From an uncultured delta proteobacterium (lineage in GTDB: Bacteria > Desulfobacterota > Desulfobulbia > Desulfobulbales > Desulfocapsaceae): 57,898 nt of DNA. Shown piece after piece: positions 34,939 to 44,003 of the stretch. Where the stretch lies: contig CAIUQR010000006.1 in NCBI GenBank assembly GCA_903901335.1, positions 1 to 57,898 of the forward strand, given 5' to 3'. Position 1 is the first letter of the stretch. Each line of letters starts with the position of its first letter. The notes under the pieces were generated by a model. It was not told the DNA's origin. It saw only the letters and a list, made by a program, of their open reading frames with translations, and did not search any database. A program made the position numbers and the translations under genes.

Positions 34939-34962
34939 GGGGATACCACGGTATCCCCTTTT
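34939..34962 (+). terminator. Terminator of the FDH-2 operon
   Basis: GGGGATAC pairs with GTATCCCC around a 4-nt loop, followed by TTTT. It lies only 10 bp before the next start codon, so the selenoprotein gene is either transcribed by readthrough or from a promoter overlapping this region. Confidence 0.75.
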
Positions 34963-34971
34963 GTATCTACT

Positions 34972-35565
34972 ATGATGAAAAAACTACTGCTCTGTATTTT
35001 CGCCCTGCTTTTGTTCGGGACGGCTCATGCAGGGGACCAGAAGACCGATGTCCCGATCGGCGACTCTCCCTCCATGGGGCCGACCGATGCGCCGGTCACC
35101 ATTATCGAGTTCGTCGATTTCCAATGACCGCACTGTGTGGCGGCCGGTCCGACCGTCAAACAGATACTCCAGACCTACCCCGGCAAGATCCGGCTGGTGA
35201 TCAAGAACTATCCCTACAAATATCGTGATTTCGCAAGGATCGCGGCCGAGGCGTCGCTTGCCGCCAGGGACCAGGGTAAGTACTGGGAGATGCACGATAT
35301 TTTGCTGACCCGCTCGCCGAAGCTGGACCGGGCCAGCCTGATAGCCTATGCAGACGAACTGGGGCTTGACCTAAAAAAATTCACCGCATCCATCGACAAC
35401 GGCGGGCACGCAAACGAGATAGACCGCGATGTGAACCTTGCCCAGTCAATGGATCTCTACAATACGCCCACCTTCTACATCAACGGCCGACAGGTTATTG
35501 GTGAGCGTCCCTTTGACTCCTTCAAGAAGATCATCGACGAGGAATTGCATCAGACAGGAAGGTAG
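34972..35565 (+). CDS. DsbA-like selenoprotein (U-P-H-C active site)
   Basis: The protein has 197 residues when TGA at 35125-35127 is read as selenocysteine 52. A signal peptide (1-20, ending TAHA) is followed by PSMGPTDAPVTIIEFVDFQ, then U-P-H-C, then VAAGPTVKQI. DsbA/DsbG-family proteins have FxDFxCPxC there, so selenocysteine replaces the first active-site Cys. Downstream, QSMDLYNTPTFYINGRQV holds the cis-proline loop. It is a periplasmic thiol/selenol oxidoreductase. It ends 4 bp before the cytochrome c peroxidase start, so it may protect or assemble that enzyme. Both ATGs (34972, 34975) are possible starts. Confidence 0.85.
35125..35165 (+). promoter_or_regulatory. Selenocysteine codon and bSECIS of the DsbA-like gene
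   Basis: TGA is followed by 18 nt and then GGTCC (35146-35150), closed by CGGCC/GACCG with one mismatch, or by CGGT/ACCG. Loop sequence and spacing match the FDH SECIS elements of this window, which argues against a nonsense mutation. Confidence 0.75.
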
Positions 35566-35569
35566 CCCG

Positions 35570-36625
35570 ATGAGACGCAAACTTTTGATGATCCTTGTGG
35601 CGCTCTGCCTGCCGGTATGCGGGTTTACCGGCCAGCTTGCGCCGGTGGGGGACGTCCCGATCCCGGAGCAGAACCCCCAGACACCTGCGAAGGTTGAACT
35701 CGGCAAGAAACTCTTCTTCGACCGGCGGTTATCCGGCGACGGGACCATGAGCTGCTCCACCTGCCATGATCCAAGGCAGGGTTACAGCGACGGGCTCGAG
35801 ATCTCGCTCAGCTATCCCACGACCCGGAACTGGCGCAACTCCCCCACGCTCATTGGCGTCGCCTTCCAGAAATACCTATTCCATGACGGACGGGCGTCAA
35901 CCCTTGAGGAACAGGCGCTGTTTCCGATGATGTCTGCCTTCGAAATGAACCAGAACCTGGACTTTTTGGAGGAGAAGCTCAGATCTGTGCCTGAATATGT
36001 TACAGAATTTACAAGTGTCTTCGGCGATGATGACGTAACCAGGGCACGCATAGCGATGGCGATCGCCGCCTTCGAGCGGACCCTCGTTTCGCGTGATGCT
36101 CCACTTGACCGGTTCCTGAACGGAGACACGAATGCTCTTTCGCCGGAAGCATTGAAAGGGTATAAACTGTTCACGGGCAAAGGCAAGTGTGCCGACTGCC
36201 ATTACGGCGTCAAACTGGCGGACGACCAGTTCCACGTCCTCCATGTCCCGGAAAACCCCGAGCACCTGAAAGACCCGCGGATTGCGGCAACACGCCGGTT
36301 CGTCGCCAAGGTCTATCATTTTGAGGGATATCGGACGCTCAGCGAAGATCCCGGAAGGTATCTTATCACCAAGGATCAGAAAGACTGGAAGGCCTTCAGA
36401 ACGCCGACGCTCAGGGACATCGCCAGTACTGCTCCCTATATGCACAACGGCATCTACGCGACCCTGGACGAGGTGATCGAATTCTTCAACGCCGGAGGCG
36501 GGAAGGGCAACACAGCGCTTACCCCCCTGCAACTCACCCCTGCGGAGAAGGGACAGCTCAGAGTTTTCCTCGAAGAAGGATTGACCGGAGCGAAGGCCAC
36601 CTTCACCTACCCCAAAATTCCATAA
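35570..36625 (+). CDS. Di-haem cytochrome c peroxidase (CcpA/MauG family)
   Basis: The 351-residue protein has a signal peptide (1-21) and two haem c motifs, CSTCH near residue 63 and CADCH near residue 206. Family blocks LGKKLFFDRRLSGDGTMSC, YLFHDGRASTLEEQA and TPTLRDIASTAPYMHNG are present. It reduces hydrogen peroxide in the periplasm with electrons from cytochrome c. The start follows AGGAAGG. The neighbouring selenoprotein and the oxygen-sensitive FDHs suggest a role in oxidant defence of this island. Confidence 0.9.
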   Translation: MRRKLLMILVALCLPVCGFTGQLAPVGDVPIPEQNPQTPAKVELGKKLFFDRRLSGDGTMSCSTCHDPRQGYSDGLEISLSYPTTRNWRNSPTLIGVAFQKYLFHDGRASTLEEQALFPMMSAFEMNQNLDFLEEKLRSVPEYVTEFTSVFGDDDVTRARIAMAIAAFERTLVSRDAPLDRFLNGDTNALSPEALKGYKLFTGKGKCADCHYGVKLADDQFHVLHVPENPEHLKDPRIAATRRFVAKVYHFEGYRTLSEDPGRYLITKDQKDWKAFRTPTLRDIASTAPYMHNGIYATLDEVIEFFNAGGGKGNTALTPLQLTPAEKGQLRVFLEEGLTGAKATFTYPKIP

Positions 36626-36633
36626 GGAGAACC

Positions 36634-37404
36634 ATGACCATTGATATTAAAGCCTTGATCGAACAACGGCCGCACCTCAAAGACCCGCTCGAGCTCTATG
36701 CCAGATGGCAGCGCTTTCACCACGAGGCAGCGGAACTTCTGCCGAAAGTGAGATCGGCGATGTCGCCTGCGGAATCCAAGGCATATCCACGAGAAAGCGC
36801 CGGTCCGATCTTCGGCTTGTTTTTCTCCCTCTTTGATCTGCCGGCTGAGGAATTTGCACCTCTTTGCCGGGCGCTTAAGGACGGTGATATCGACTTCATG
36901 CAATTGCCTCAGGGTGAGATTCCGGCACTTTCCTCCCTTTCCTGTACTGAAGAGGAGCTGGCCGGAATTCTGTTCCTGCTCTGCAGGCCCTACTTTCTGG
37001 CCCTGAGGGAGACCTTCCCGCTGGACGGCAGCGAGTGGGAGAGCGGACGCTGTCCCCTCTGCTCGGCGCAAGCGGCACTTACATCCATCGTCGAAGGTCC
37101 AAAGCGCAATCTGCACTGTTCCTTTTGCGGCACTTTCGGCTCGTACCGGTTTATCGGCTGTCCGAACTGCGGAACCGTTGATGTGGCAAAGCTGAACACC
37201 ATTGTATCCGAAGATGAACCCGGATTCCGGGTGGTCACCTGCGAGGAGTGCCGGACCTATGTGAAGGTCATGGAGAGTCCGGTTCTCCAGGAGATGACGG
37301 TCGACCTGGCAGATATGGCGAGCCTTCCGCTCGATATCGTTGCCCAGGGAAAGGGGTACGTTCGTATGGCGCCGAATCCCATCAGCCTGAAAAAGATGGC
37401 ATAA
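36634..37404 (+). CDS. fdhE: FdhE-like FDH accessory protein, second copy
   Basis: The 256-residue protein has the FdhE layout: helical N-terminus, then zinc modules CPLC, CSFC, CPNC and CEEC between residues 135 and 215. It is shorter than the copy at 11601 and only distantly similar. AAGGAG precedes the ATG, 8 bp after the peroxidase stop. It probably serves assembly of the FDH-2 alpha subunit. Confidence 0.85.
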   Translation: MTIDIKALIEQRPHLKDPLELYARWQRFHHEAAELLPKVRSAMSPAESKAYPRESAGPIFGLFFSLFDLPAEEFAPLCRALKDGDIDFMQLPQGEIPALSSLSCTEEELAGILFLLCRPYFLALRETFPLDGSEWESGRCPLCSAQAALTSIVEGPKRNLHCSFCGTFGSYRFIGCPNCGTVDVAKLNTIVSEDEPGFRVVTCEECRTYVKVMESPVLQEMTVDLADMASLPLDIVAQGKGYVRMAPNPISLKKMA

Positions 37405-37490
37405 CAGGAACCCCTGAATTCAGGCAGGAGCAATGCGGTTGTGATGTTCGTATCTTTCTGGTATAGAGTGTTAAATCGGGTACGATCAAT

Positions 37491-37523
37491 GGCGGGTTCC
37501 CGAGCTGGAGTCCGCCTTTTTTT
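37491..37523 (+). terminator. Hairpin with T run before mobB
   Basis: GGCGG pairs with CCGCC around a 16-nt loop and is followed by seven T. The ribosome site of mobB (AAGGAAAG) starts right after it. It may end the peroxidase-fdhE transcript or act as an attenuator of the cofactor operon. Confidence 0.65.
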
Positions 37524-37534
37524 AAGGAAAGACA

Positions 37535-38203
37535 ATGGCTGCAATCATCACATTTATCGGCTGGCATGACAGCGGCAAGACCACACTGGCCACCGAGGTG
37601 GTCAGCCACCTGAAGGCCTTTGGTTACAAGGTGGCGGTCATTAAATCGAGCAATGAAACCGGGATCGTTTTCGATACGCCGGGGACGGATACCGACAAGC
37701 ACCGGCAGGCCGGCGCCGACTCGATCCTCCTGGTCGCCCCGGATCAGATGGTCCTGCAGACGAAAAACAGCAACCTGTCGCTCACCACCCTGGCCCATCG
37801 CTATTTCCCCGATGTCGATATCGTCATCGGGGAGGGGTTCAAAGGGGCACGGCGCGTCTCGAAAATCGAGGTGGTGCGCGATCCGAACCAGCTGTTGCGC
37901 AACGAGGTCCATGGAGTCATAGCCGTGGCCACTGACCTGGAGATCGCAGGCGACTATGTCTTTGGTTTGGATCAGTCACAAGAGATCGCCTCCTTTATCC
38001 GAAAAAGGTTTTTAAAGGACGGAGAGAAGGCACAGGACAAGGTATCGCTCCTGATAAACGGCAATAAGATCCCGTTGAAGGGATTTGTCCAGGATGCACT
38101 GGCCGGCACCGTCGCCGGCTTTGTCAAATCATTGAAGTTTTCCGACGATGCCTCAGAGATCGAACTCAGGATCAAGCTGGGCCGTCCGGCAGCAAAATCC
38201 TGA
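37535..38203 (+). CDS. mobB: Molybdopterin-guanine dinucleotide biosynthesis protein MobB
   Basis: The 222-residue protein has a P-loop GWHDSGKTT at residues 7-15 and the MobB blocks GADSILLVAPDQM and DVDIVIGEGFKGARRVSKIEV. It is a GTP-binding adaptor that helps MobA add GMP to molybdopterin, the bis-MGD form needed by FDHs. A C-terminal extension (about 155-222) is longer than E. coli MobB. It leads the mobB-moeA-moeA operon. Confidence 0.9.
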   Translation: MAAIITFIGWHDSGKTTLATEVVSHLKAFGYKVAVIKSSNETGIVFDTPGTDTDKHRQAGADSILLVAPDQMVLQTKNSNLSLTTLAHRYFPDVDIVIGEGFKGARRVSKIEVVRDPNQLLRNEVHGVIAVATDLEIAGDYVFGLDQSQEIASFIRKRFLKDGEKAQDKVSLLINGNKIPLKGFVQDALAGTVAGFVKSLKFSDDASEIELRIKLGRPAAKS

Positions 38204-38226
38204 ACGGCACCGGCGGGTGACAGATA

Positions 38227-39492
38227 ATGCATAAAAAAACACGCGATATGCTCGGACGCCAGGGACTCACCCGGGTTGACGAGGCCTGGGAGGTTTTGCT
38301 CTCGCATCTGAGGACGGCCACACCTCCGACCGAAACCGTGCCGCTGGCTTCGGCCCTGGACCGGATCACCGCAAGGCCGATCATGTCACCTGAAAATCTG
38401 CCTGCCCACGCCCGGTCGACGATGGATGGATACGCCGTTCAGGCGGCCGATACCTTCGGGGCCACCGAATCCATGCCCGGCTACCTGCGGATCACAGGCG
38501 ATGTGGCCATGGGAGAACAGCCGACCTTTCAGATCGAACGTGGCACCTGTGCCCGGATCGCTACCGGCGGCCTGCTGCCGTCCGGCACCGATGCCGTTAT
38601 TATGCTGGAACACACCGTCCCGATCGATGAAACGATGATCGAGGTCGTCAAGGCCGTAGGCGTCGGCACCAACCTGATCGCCCCGGGCGAGGATATCGGC
38701 AAGGGCAGCCCTGCCCTGCCCGCCGGCCACCGCTTGCGGCCCCAGGATCTCGGCCTTCTAGCCGGGCTCGGCATCGACCGGGTCGAGGTGTATCACAGAC
38801 TTTCGGTCGGCATCCTGTCCACAGGAGATGAAATCGTCCCGTACACCGCCACGCCCCCGCCGGGGAAGATCCGTGACATCAACGGGATAACCCTATCAGG
38901 GCTTATTACAAGAGCAGGCGCCAAGGCAACCCTTTACGGGATCGTCTCCGACCGGAAGGACCGGTTTTTTCCGGCCGCGGAAAAGGCGGTCCTGGAAAAC
39001 GATATCGTCCTCTTCTCGGGCGGCAGCTCGGTGGGGATGCGCGATCTGGGCGAGCAGGCCATTTCGTCCCTCGGTAAGCCCGGCATCCTGGTGCACGGGG
39101 TGGCGCTGAAACCGGGAAAACCGATCATCATCGGCCTCACCGGCACAACCCCGATCTTCGGCCTGCCTGGCCATCCGGTCTCAGCCATGGTCTGTTTTGA
39201 TTTTTTTGTTGAACCAACCATCCGGCACCTCTCCGGGCTGCGTGTCCCGGAAACCCTGCCCCGACCGGTCATCACGGCCCGGCTGGGAAGAAACATCAAC
39301 TCGGCACCGGGGCGGCGCGATCTGATCCGGGTGCAATTGTCGAGAGCAGAAACTGGATGGGTTGCCGAACCGGTTTTAGGAAAATCAGGTGCGATAACAA
39401 CCCTCTCCCGCGCCCATGGCTTTTTTCTGATTGACGAAGACAGCCAGGGCCTCACCAAAGATACCGAAGTCAAGGTCACTCTCTATCTATGA
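38227..39492 (+). CDS. moeA: Molybdopterin molybdotransferase MoeA, copy 1
   Basis: The 421-residue protein has the full MoeA architecture: N-terminal RVDEAWEVLL, PAHARSTMDGYAVQA, VGILSTGDEIVPY (MoCF-binding domain), FSGGSSVGMRD and GLPGHPVSAMVCFD. MoeA inserts molybdate or tungstate into adenylylated molybdopterin. It overlaps the next gene by 4 bp. Two MoeA copies in tandem may divide Mo and W insertion, as suggested for archaea with duplicated moeA. Confidence 0.92.
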   Translation: MHKKTRDMLGRQGLTRVDEAWEVLLSHLRTATPPTETVPLASALDRITARPIMSPENLPAHARSTMDGYAVQAADTFGATESMPGYLRITGDVAMGEQPTFQIERGTCARIATGGLLPSGTDAVIMLEHTVPIDETMIEVVKAVGVGTNLIAPGEDIGKGSPALPAGHRLRPQDLGLLAGLGIDRVEVYHRLSVGILSTGDEIVPYTATPPPGKIRDINGITLSGLITRAGAKATLYGIVSDRKDRFFPAAEKAVLENDIVLFSGGSSVGMRDLGEQAISSLGKPGILVHGVALKPGKPIIIGLTGTTPIFGLPGHPVSAMVCFDFFVEPTIRHLSGLRVPETLPRPVITARLGRNINSAPGRRDLIRVQLSRAETGWVAEPVLGKSGAITTLSRAHGFFLIDEDSQGLTKDTEVKVTLYL

Positions 39493-41411
39493 ACAGAACC
39501 ATCTACGTCTCGAACAAACCGCTGGACGAAGCAAAACGTATCTGGCGGCAGGCCCTTACCGATCATCATTTCTTTGACCGGAGCCCAACTGAGATCGTCA
39601 GGGTCGACGATTGTCTGGGCAGGCTCACAGCCGAACCGGTCTTTGCCGGCACCTCATCGCCTTCCTATAATGCGGCGGCGATGGACGGCATCGCCGTTCA
39701 CTTCGAAGACCTGGCCGGGGCAAGCGATTCATCGCCAGTCCATCTGCCGCGCGACCGTTACCAACTCGTAAACACCGGCAATGCGCTGCCCGAAGGCTTC
39801 AACGCGGTGGTGATGATCGAGGATGTACACCAGGCAAGCGACACCGAGGTTGAGCTCGGCATGCCTGCAACCCCGTGGCAGCATGTACGCACCATCGGCG
39901 AGGATATTGTTGCAACTGAACTCATCCTGCCGGAAGGACACAGAATCCGGCCGATAGACCAGGGGGCGATGCTTGCCACCGGCGTGACTGAGATCATGGT
40001 GAAGCGACCGCCGAAGGCCGTGGTGATCCCGACCGGGAGCGAACTGATTCAACCCGGAGAACCTGCCCGACCGGGCCAGATCATCGAATTCAACTCGCGT
40101 ATCCTGGCAGGTTATCTTCAGGAATGGGGGGCTGATGCACGTCGGGCCGCTCCTCTTGCCGATGATCCGGAGAGTCTGCGCCAGACGATCCTTACAGCCA
40201 CACGGGAGAACGACATCGTCATCCTCAATGCCGGCGCCTCGGCCGGGACCAAGGATTTCACCGCCCAGGTGCTGGCGGATCTGGGCCGGATCATTGTCCA
40301 TGGCGTTGCAATAAAACCTGGAAAACCGGTTATCCTGGCTATCGTGGGCGACACGCCGGTGATCGGCCTGCCCGGCTATCCGGTCTCCGCAGTCCTGACC
40401 ATGCGCCTCTTTGTCCGTGAGATGATCGCCGGATTCCTTGGGCTCGAAGCGCCCGCCCCGCAGATCATCGAGGCCACGATGTCCAGGCCGCTCCATTCGT
40501 CCATGGGGGTCGACCAGTTCGTCCGGGTAACGCTCGGCAATGTCGGTGACACTTTGATGGCCACCCCATCCGGCAAAGGGGCGGGAGCGGTCATGTCTCT
40601 GGTCCGCGCCGACGGACTCCTGACCATTCCAGCCGGCAGCGAAGGCGTCGGCGCTGGCGAAAAGGTGGCTATCGAACTGGTCAGGCCGAAGGTGGAGGTC
40701 GATTCCACTTTGGTTTTTATCGGCAGCCACGATAATATCCTCGATCTGATCGCCAACCAGCTGCACAAACAGCGGCCGATCATCCGCATCTCCTCCGCCC
40801 ATGTCGGCTCCATGGGCGGCATCATGGCCATCCGCCGGAACGAGGCGCACCTTGCCGGCTGTCATCTGCTTGATGAGGAGACCGGAGAGTACAATATCTC
40901 CTTTCTCAAACGCTTTCTGCCAAGCCTGCCGCTCCGGCTCATCAACCTCTGCTACCGGCAGCAGGGCCTGATTGTCAGGAAGGGAAACCCGAAAAATATC
41001 AAAAATTTTTCAGACATAGCCAAGGGCGGCCTGGTCTTTATCAACCGCCAGGGCGGGGCCGGTACCCGTCTGCTGACCGACAAGATCCTGGGGGAAGCAA
41101 ACATCAAGTCTGCCGAGATAAAGGGATATGATCACGAGGAATACACCCACATGAGTGTCGCTGCAGCGGTGGCCGGCGGGAGTGTCGATACCGGCATGGG
41201 TATCCTGGCCGCAGCAAAGGCGTTGGACCTGGATTTTATCCCAGTCGCAGAAGAGCGCTACGACCTCATCATCCCGGAACGATTCATCGCCAACCGGAAG
41301 GTTATCGCCGTCCTTGAGCTGATGAAATCGAACCGCGGTTTTCACGAGGAAATTCTCGCTCTCGGGGGCTATAACCTCAGGGACTGCGGCAAAATTATGT
41401 ACAGACAGTAA
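39489..41411 (+). CDS. MoeA fused to a PBP-like domain, copy 2
   Basis: The protein has 640 residues. MoeA occupies 1-400 (SPSYNAAAMDGIAVHF, VVIPTGSELIQPG, LNAGASAGTKDF, GLPGYPVSAVLTMR). A PBP-like domain (PF12727 type) fills 410-640 with GSMGGIMAI, RKGNPKNIKNFSDIAKGG and NRQGGAGTRLLTDKILGE. That domain is clearly homologous to the sensor part of the tup regulator at 20376. It may deliver or sense the oxyanion, or the loaded cofactor, during metal insertion. Confidence 0.9.
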   Translation: MNRTIYVSNKPLDEAKRIWRQALTDHHFFDRSPTEIVRVDDCLGRLTAEPVFAGTSSPSYNAAAMDGIAVHFEDLAGASDSSPVHLPRDRYQLVNTGNALPEGFNAVVMIEDVHQASDTEVELGMPATPWQHVRTIGEDIVATELILPEGHRIRPIDQGAMLATGVTEIMVKRPPKAVVIPTGSELIQPGEPARPGQIIEFNSRILAGYLQEWGADARRAAPLADDPESLRQTILTATRENDIVILNAGASAGTKDFTAQVLADLGRIIVHGVAIKPGKPVILAIVGDTPVIGLPGYPVSAVLTMRLFVREMIAGFLGLEAPAPQIIEATMSRPLHSSMGVDQFVRVTLGNVGDTLMATPSGKGAGAVMSLVRADGLLTIPAGSEGVGAGEKVAIELVRPKVEVDSTLVFIGSHDNILDLIANQLHKQRPIIRISSAHVGSMGGIMAIRRNEAHLAGCHLLDEETGEYNISFLKRFLPSLPLRLINLCYRQQGLIVRKGNPKNIKNFSDIAKGGLVFINRQGGAGTRLLTDKILGEANIKSAEIKGYDHEEYTHMSVAAAVAGGSVDTGMGILAAAKALDLDFIPVAEERYDLIIPERFIANRKVIAVLELMKSNRGFHEEILALGGYNLRDCGKIMYRQ

Positions 41412-41596
41412 CCCACAGGTCGTTCAGGCAACAGGTATCCAGGAAAAGAACCTTGCGATAATTGAAGCTTGCGGCCTCCGGAAAGCAGATTGTACGAGTA
41501 TTCGGAAAGCGAGTCCGTAAATACGGAAAATTATATCATACTCACTCGTTACCTTGCTCTTTCATCACGTTAGTTGCTGAAGAAATTTTCAGCCCC

Positions 41597-42112
41597 CTAC
41601 TCTCGCGAGAGGTCGAAACTGACGTCATCGAAGAAAACCAGCCCCTGCAGGATAAGGGAATCTATATTTTCCTCAAGGACAATGTCCTCATCGGTCAAGG
41701 GAGAGGTATCGACAAAGGTAAAGTTCCCCTCTGTCCAGGTAAGTGCCTCAAAGACGACGTCTTTAATCTGCGTTTGAAAAAAATCGATAATCTCGGAATG
41801 TTTCATATAGCCTTTTTCGACCACTATGGAGCCCAGCTTTTTCCATTTTTCCATTTTCTTCTGATCCACGAGACAGGCTTTCAACTGATCAACCGTAATG
41901 AGCTGAGAGTCCAACAGGATCTGACCGATTTTTTTGCGGCCTTCCAGGGAAAAAGCATAGTTGAGCTTTCCCTTGGTGAAGATGAAATAGGCCGTATTTT
42001 CAGGCCCGCGGACCACCAGCTGGCCCGAAAGGTAGGCAAGTCCGATCATCTGAAACAGGTTAACAGGTGAAAGCAGATCGAGATCACCCTGAAAGGATCG
42101 TTTTTTAACCAT
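41597..42112 (-). CDS. DUF4388 (PATAN-type) protein
   Basis: The 171-residue protein starts with the DUF4388 pattern FQGDLDLLSPVNLFQMIGLA, then LSGQLVVRG and FIFTKGKLNYAFS, and continues with repeat-like helices (IGQILLDSQLITVDQLKACL; LGSIVVEKGYMKHSEIIDFF). Such proteins occur in signalling and motility contexts in Desulfobacterota and Myxococcota; no catalytic residues are known. It stands alone on the minus strand. The gaps on either side (185 and 210 bp) hold no gene; the second contains the repeated phrase AGCTTG[T/C]CCGTAAA at about 42131 and 42175. Confidence 0.8.
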   Translation of the reverse strand: MVKKRSFQGDLDLLSPVNLFQMIGLAYLSGQLVVRGPENTAYFIFTKGKLNYAFSLEGRKKIGQILLDSQLITVDQLKACLVDQKKMEKWKKLGSIVVEKGYMKHSEIIDFFQTQIKDVVFEALTWTEGNFTFVDTSPLTDEDIVLEENIDSLILQGLVFFDDVSFDLSRE

Positions 42113-42322
42113 ATGCGTCTCTATGTGATAAGAGCTTGTCCGTAAATTGTTTGGATAGACGGTCGTATGCCAAAAGCTTGCCCGTAAACAGGCTTTAAAT
42201 ATGTTGCAATTTCTGCACCGTTATCTATTATTTTACACTTTCCCTGAGGATTTGCTTCTTTTGTAAAAATACCTGCATGCCACCCGTTCGTGGTGATTTT
42301 TGCACGGCCCAAAGACTACCAT

Positions 42323-42985
42323 ATGCTCTACAAGATACAACAGATAAGCGCACCTGTCGAGAATACAGCAACGTGGGATGCCCCTCCCTGGCAGGATATC
42401 CCGGCAGAACCGCTTCGCCACCATATGGGGAAAAGGCCCGTGCACTTCCCGAAAACGGAGGTAAGAATGGCCTACGATGCCACGTCGGTCTTCGTGCTGT
42501 TCCGGGTCGAGGACAGATATGTCCGGGCTGTGGCCACAGGGCATCAACAAAGTGTCTGCAGGGACAGCTGCGTCGAGTTCTTTTTTACGCCCGGCCCCGA
42601 TGTCGACCGGGGCTATTTCAATCTGGAGATGAATTGCGGCGGCACGATCCTCTTTCATTTTCACCCTCACTCAAAAAGAGGCACGATCATCGAAATCCCG
42701 AAAGACCGCTGCAACCGGATCGAATGTCGCCATTCTCTGCCGCAGTTCGTCAATCCGGAAATCATCGGACCGGTCACCTGGACCATCGTCTGCCGCATCC
42801 CTTTGGACATTCTGGACGATTACCTTCGGCCGGTTGCCCCGGCCCCCGGTACCATCTGGCGAGGCAATTTTTATAAATGCGCCGATGCCACCTCACATCC
42901 GCACTGGTTGACCTGGGCACCCGTGCAGGCGCCGAGGCCCGATTTTCATCTCCCCCTGTTTTTCGGCACCCTGGAGTTTGAATAG
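42323..42985 (+). CDS. CBM9-like carbohydrate-binding domain protein
   Basis: The 220-residue protein matches the family-9-like carbohydrate-binding fold: DAPPWQDIPAEP, VRMAYDATSVFVLFRVEDRY, SCVEFFFTPG, YFNLEMNCGG and the final FFGTLEFE. No signal peptide is seen, so it is probably cytoplasmic, and the sugar-binding role is uncertain. The chosen ATG at 42323 leaves out an in-frame extension of 11 codons; the ribosome site is weak in both cases. Confidence 0.75.
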   Translation: MLYKIQQISAPVENTATWDAPPWQDIPAEPLRHHMGKRPVHFPKTEVRMAYDATSVFVLFRVEDRYVRAVATGHQQSVCRDSCVEFFFTPGPDVDRGYFNLEMNCGGTILFHFHPHSKRGTIIEIPKDRCNRIECRHSLPQFVNPEIIGPVTWTIVCRIPLDILDDYLRPVAPAPGTIWRGNFYKCADATSHPHWLTWAPVQAPRPDFHLPLFFGTLEFE

Positions 42986-43086
42986 ATTGGAAATAATCAG
43001 GTTGCTTAGACTGTTCGTCTGTAGTCTATTAGGGCAATAGACTGCACCGCTAACAGACTAAAAGGCTACAGACTCTCACCTGAAAC

Positions 43087-43989
43087 ATGTACTCTCTCTA
43101 CGAAAAAATCACCTACATCTTCGACCCGCTCCATTTCCTGTGGGAGCATGAAAAGATGCACAGGAAGATCTCGATTGCGCTGGTTCTCTTTTTTCTGGCG
43201 GGTCTGGTTGTAATTGAGCTGAAACGACAGGGACTTATCCCGTCCTGGCTGGGCGGGATGATCCCGAACAATCACTTTTACGCGGTCCAGGCGGCCTTTA
43301 CCGTGGTTCTCACCCTGGAGGTGATCAGCCTGGTCTTCACCCTTCCCTGCTCCTTTTCCCGTTCCGTCGGCAAACAGTTCGAGATCCTGTCGCTCATCCT
43401 GATGCGAAACGCCTTCAAATCGCTGGCCCAGTTTCCGGAACCCGTCACCTTCACCGGCAACGAGCAGGCGATCCTCCATATCATCTCCGATGGTTTTGGC
43501 GCCTTGCTGATCTTTGCCATGCTCGGCTATTACTATCTGGTTCAGGAACGGGCATCGGATGAGGCGATGAAACCGGCGGATCTCTTCAGTTTCGTCTCGG
43601 CCAAGAAGGGGATCGCGCTGGTTCTGCTTGCCATCTTCATCTATCTTGGCATACACAGCGGCTGGATGCTGGCAACCCACCAGGAACACACAGACTTTCT
43701 CTATGATTTCTATACAATCCTGATCCTGACCGACATCCTGGTCGTGTTGATTTCCGAGTGTTTCCATCCCTCTTTTTACACGGTCTTCAGGAATTCGGGT
43801 TTCGCCCTTTCCACCATGCTCATCCGGATGGCCCTGGCTGCGCCGCCGTTTTACAACGTCCTGCTCGGTATCGCGGCGGCGCTCTTTGCCATCCTGCTGA
43901 CCAAGATCAGCGGCAGGCTTTTTAAAGAACGGCTGGCACATAAAGGCCTCCCTCCCCGGAAAAACGGCTGCGGCATTTCAGGCAGATAG
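43087..43989 (+). CDS. Integral membrane protein of unknown function
   Basis: The 300-residue protein has about seven hydrophobic segments (28-45, 70-92, 137-155, 178-196, 210-228, 240-258, 262-280) and a basic C-terminus. No transporter signature is recognised. The N-terminal DPLHFLWEHEKMH and the pattern of short loops suggest a small sensor or ion-handling protein. It is convergent with the radical SAM gene, 14 bp apart. Confidence 0.65.
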   Translation: MYSLYEKITYIFDPLHFLWEHEKMHRKISIALVLFFLAGLVVIELKRQGLIPSWLGGMIPNNHFYAVQAAFTVVLTLEVISLVFTLPCSFSRSVGKQFEILSLILMRNAFKSLAQFPEPVTFTGNEQAILHIISDGFGALLIFAMLGYYYLVQERASDEAMKPADLFSFVSAKKGIALVLLAIFIYLGIHSGWMLATHQEHTDFLYDFYTILILTDILVVLISECFHPSFYTVFRNSGFALSTMLIRMALAAPPFYNVLLGIAAALFAILLTKISGRLFKERLAHKGLPPRKNGCGISGR

Positions 43990-44003
43990 AGGAAGATACC
44001 GTT

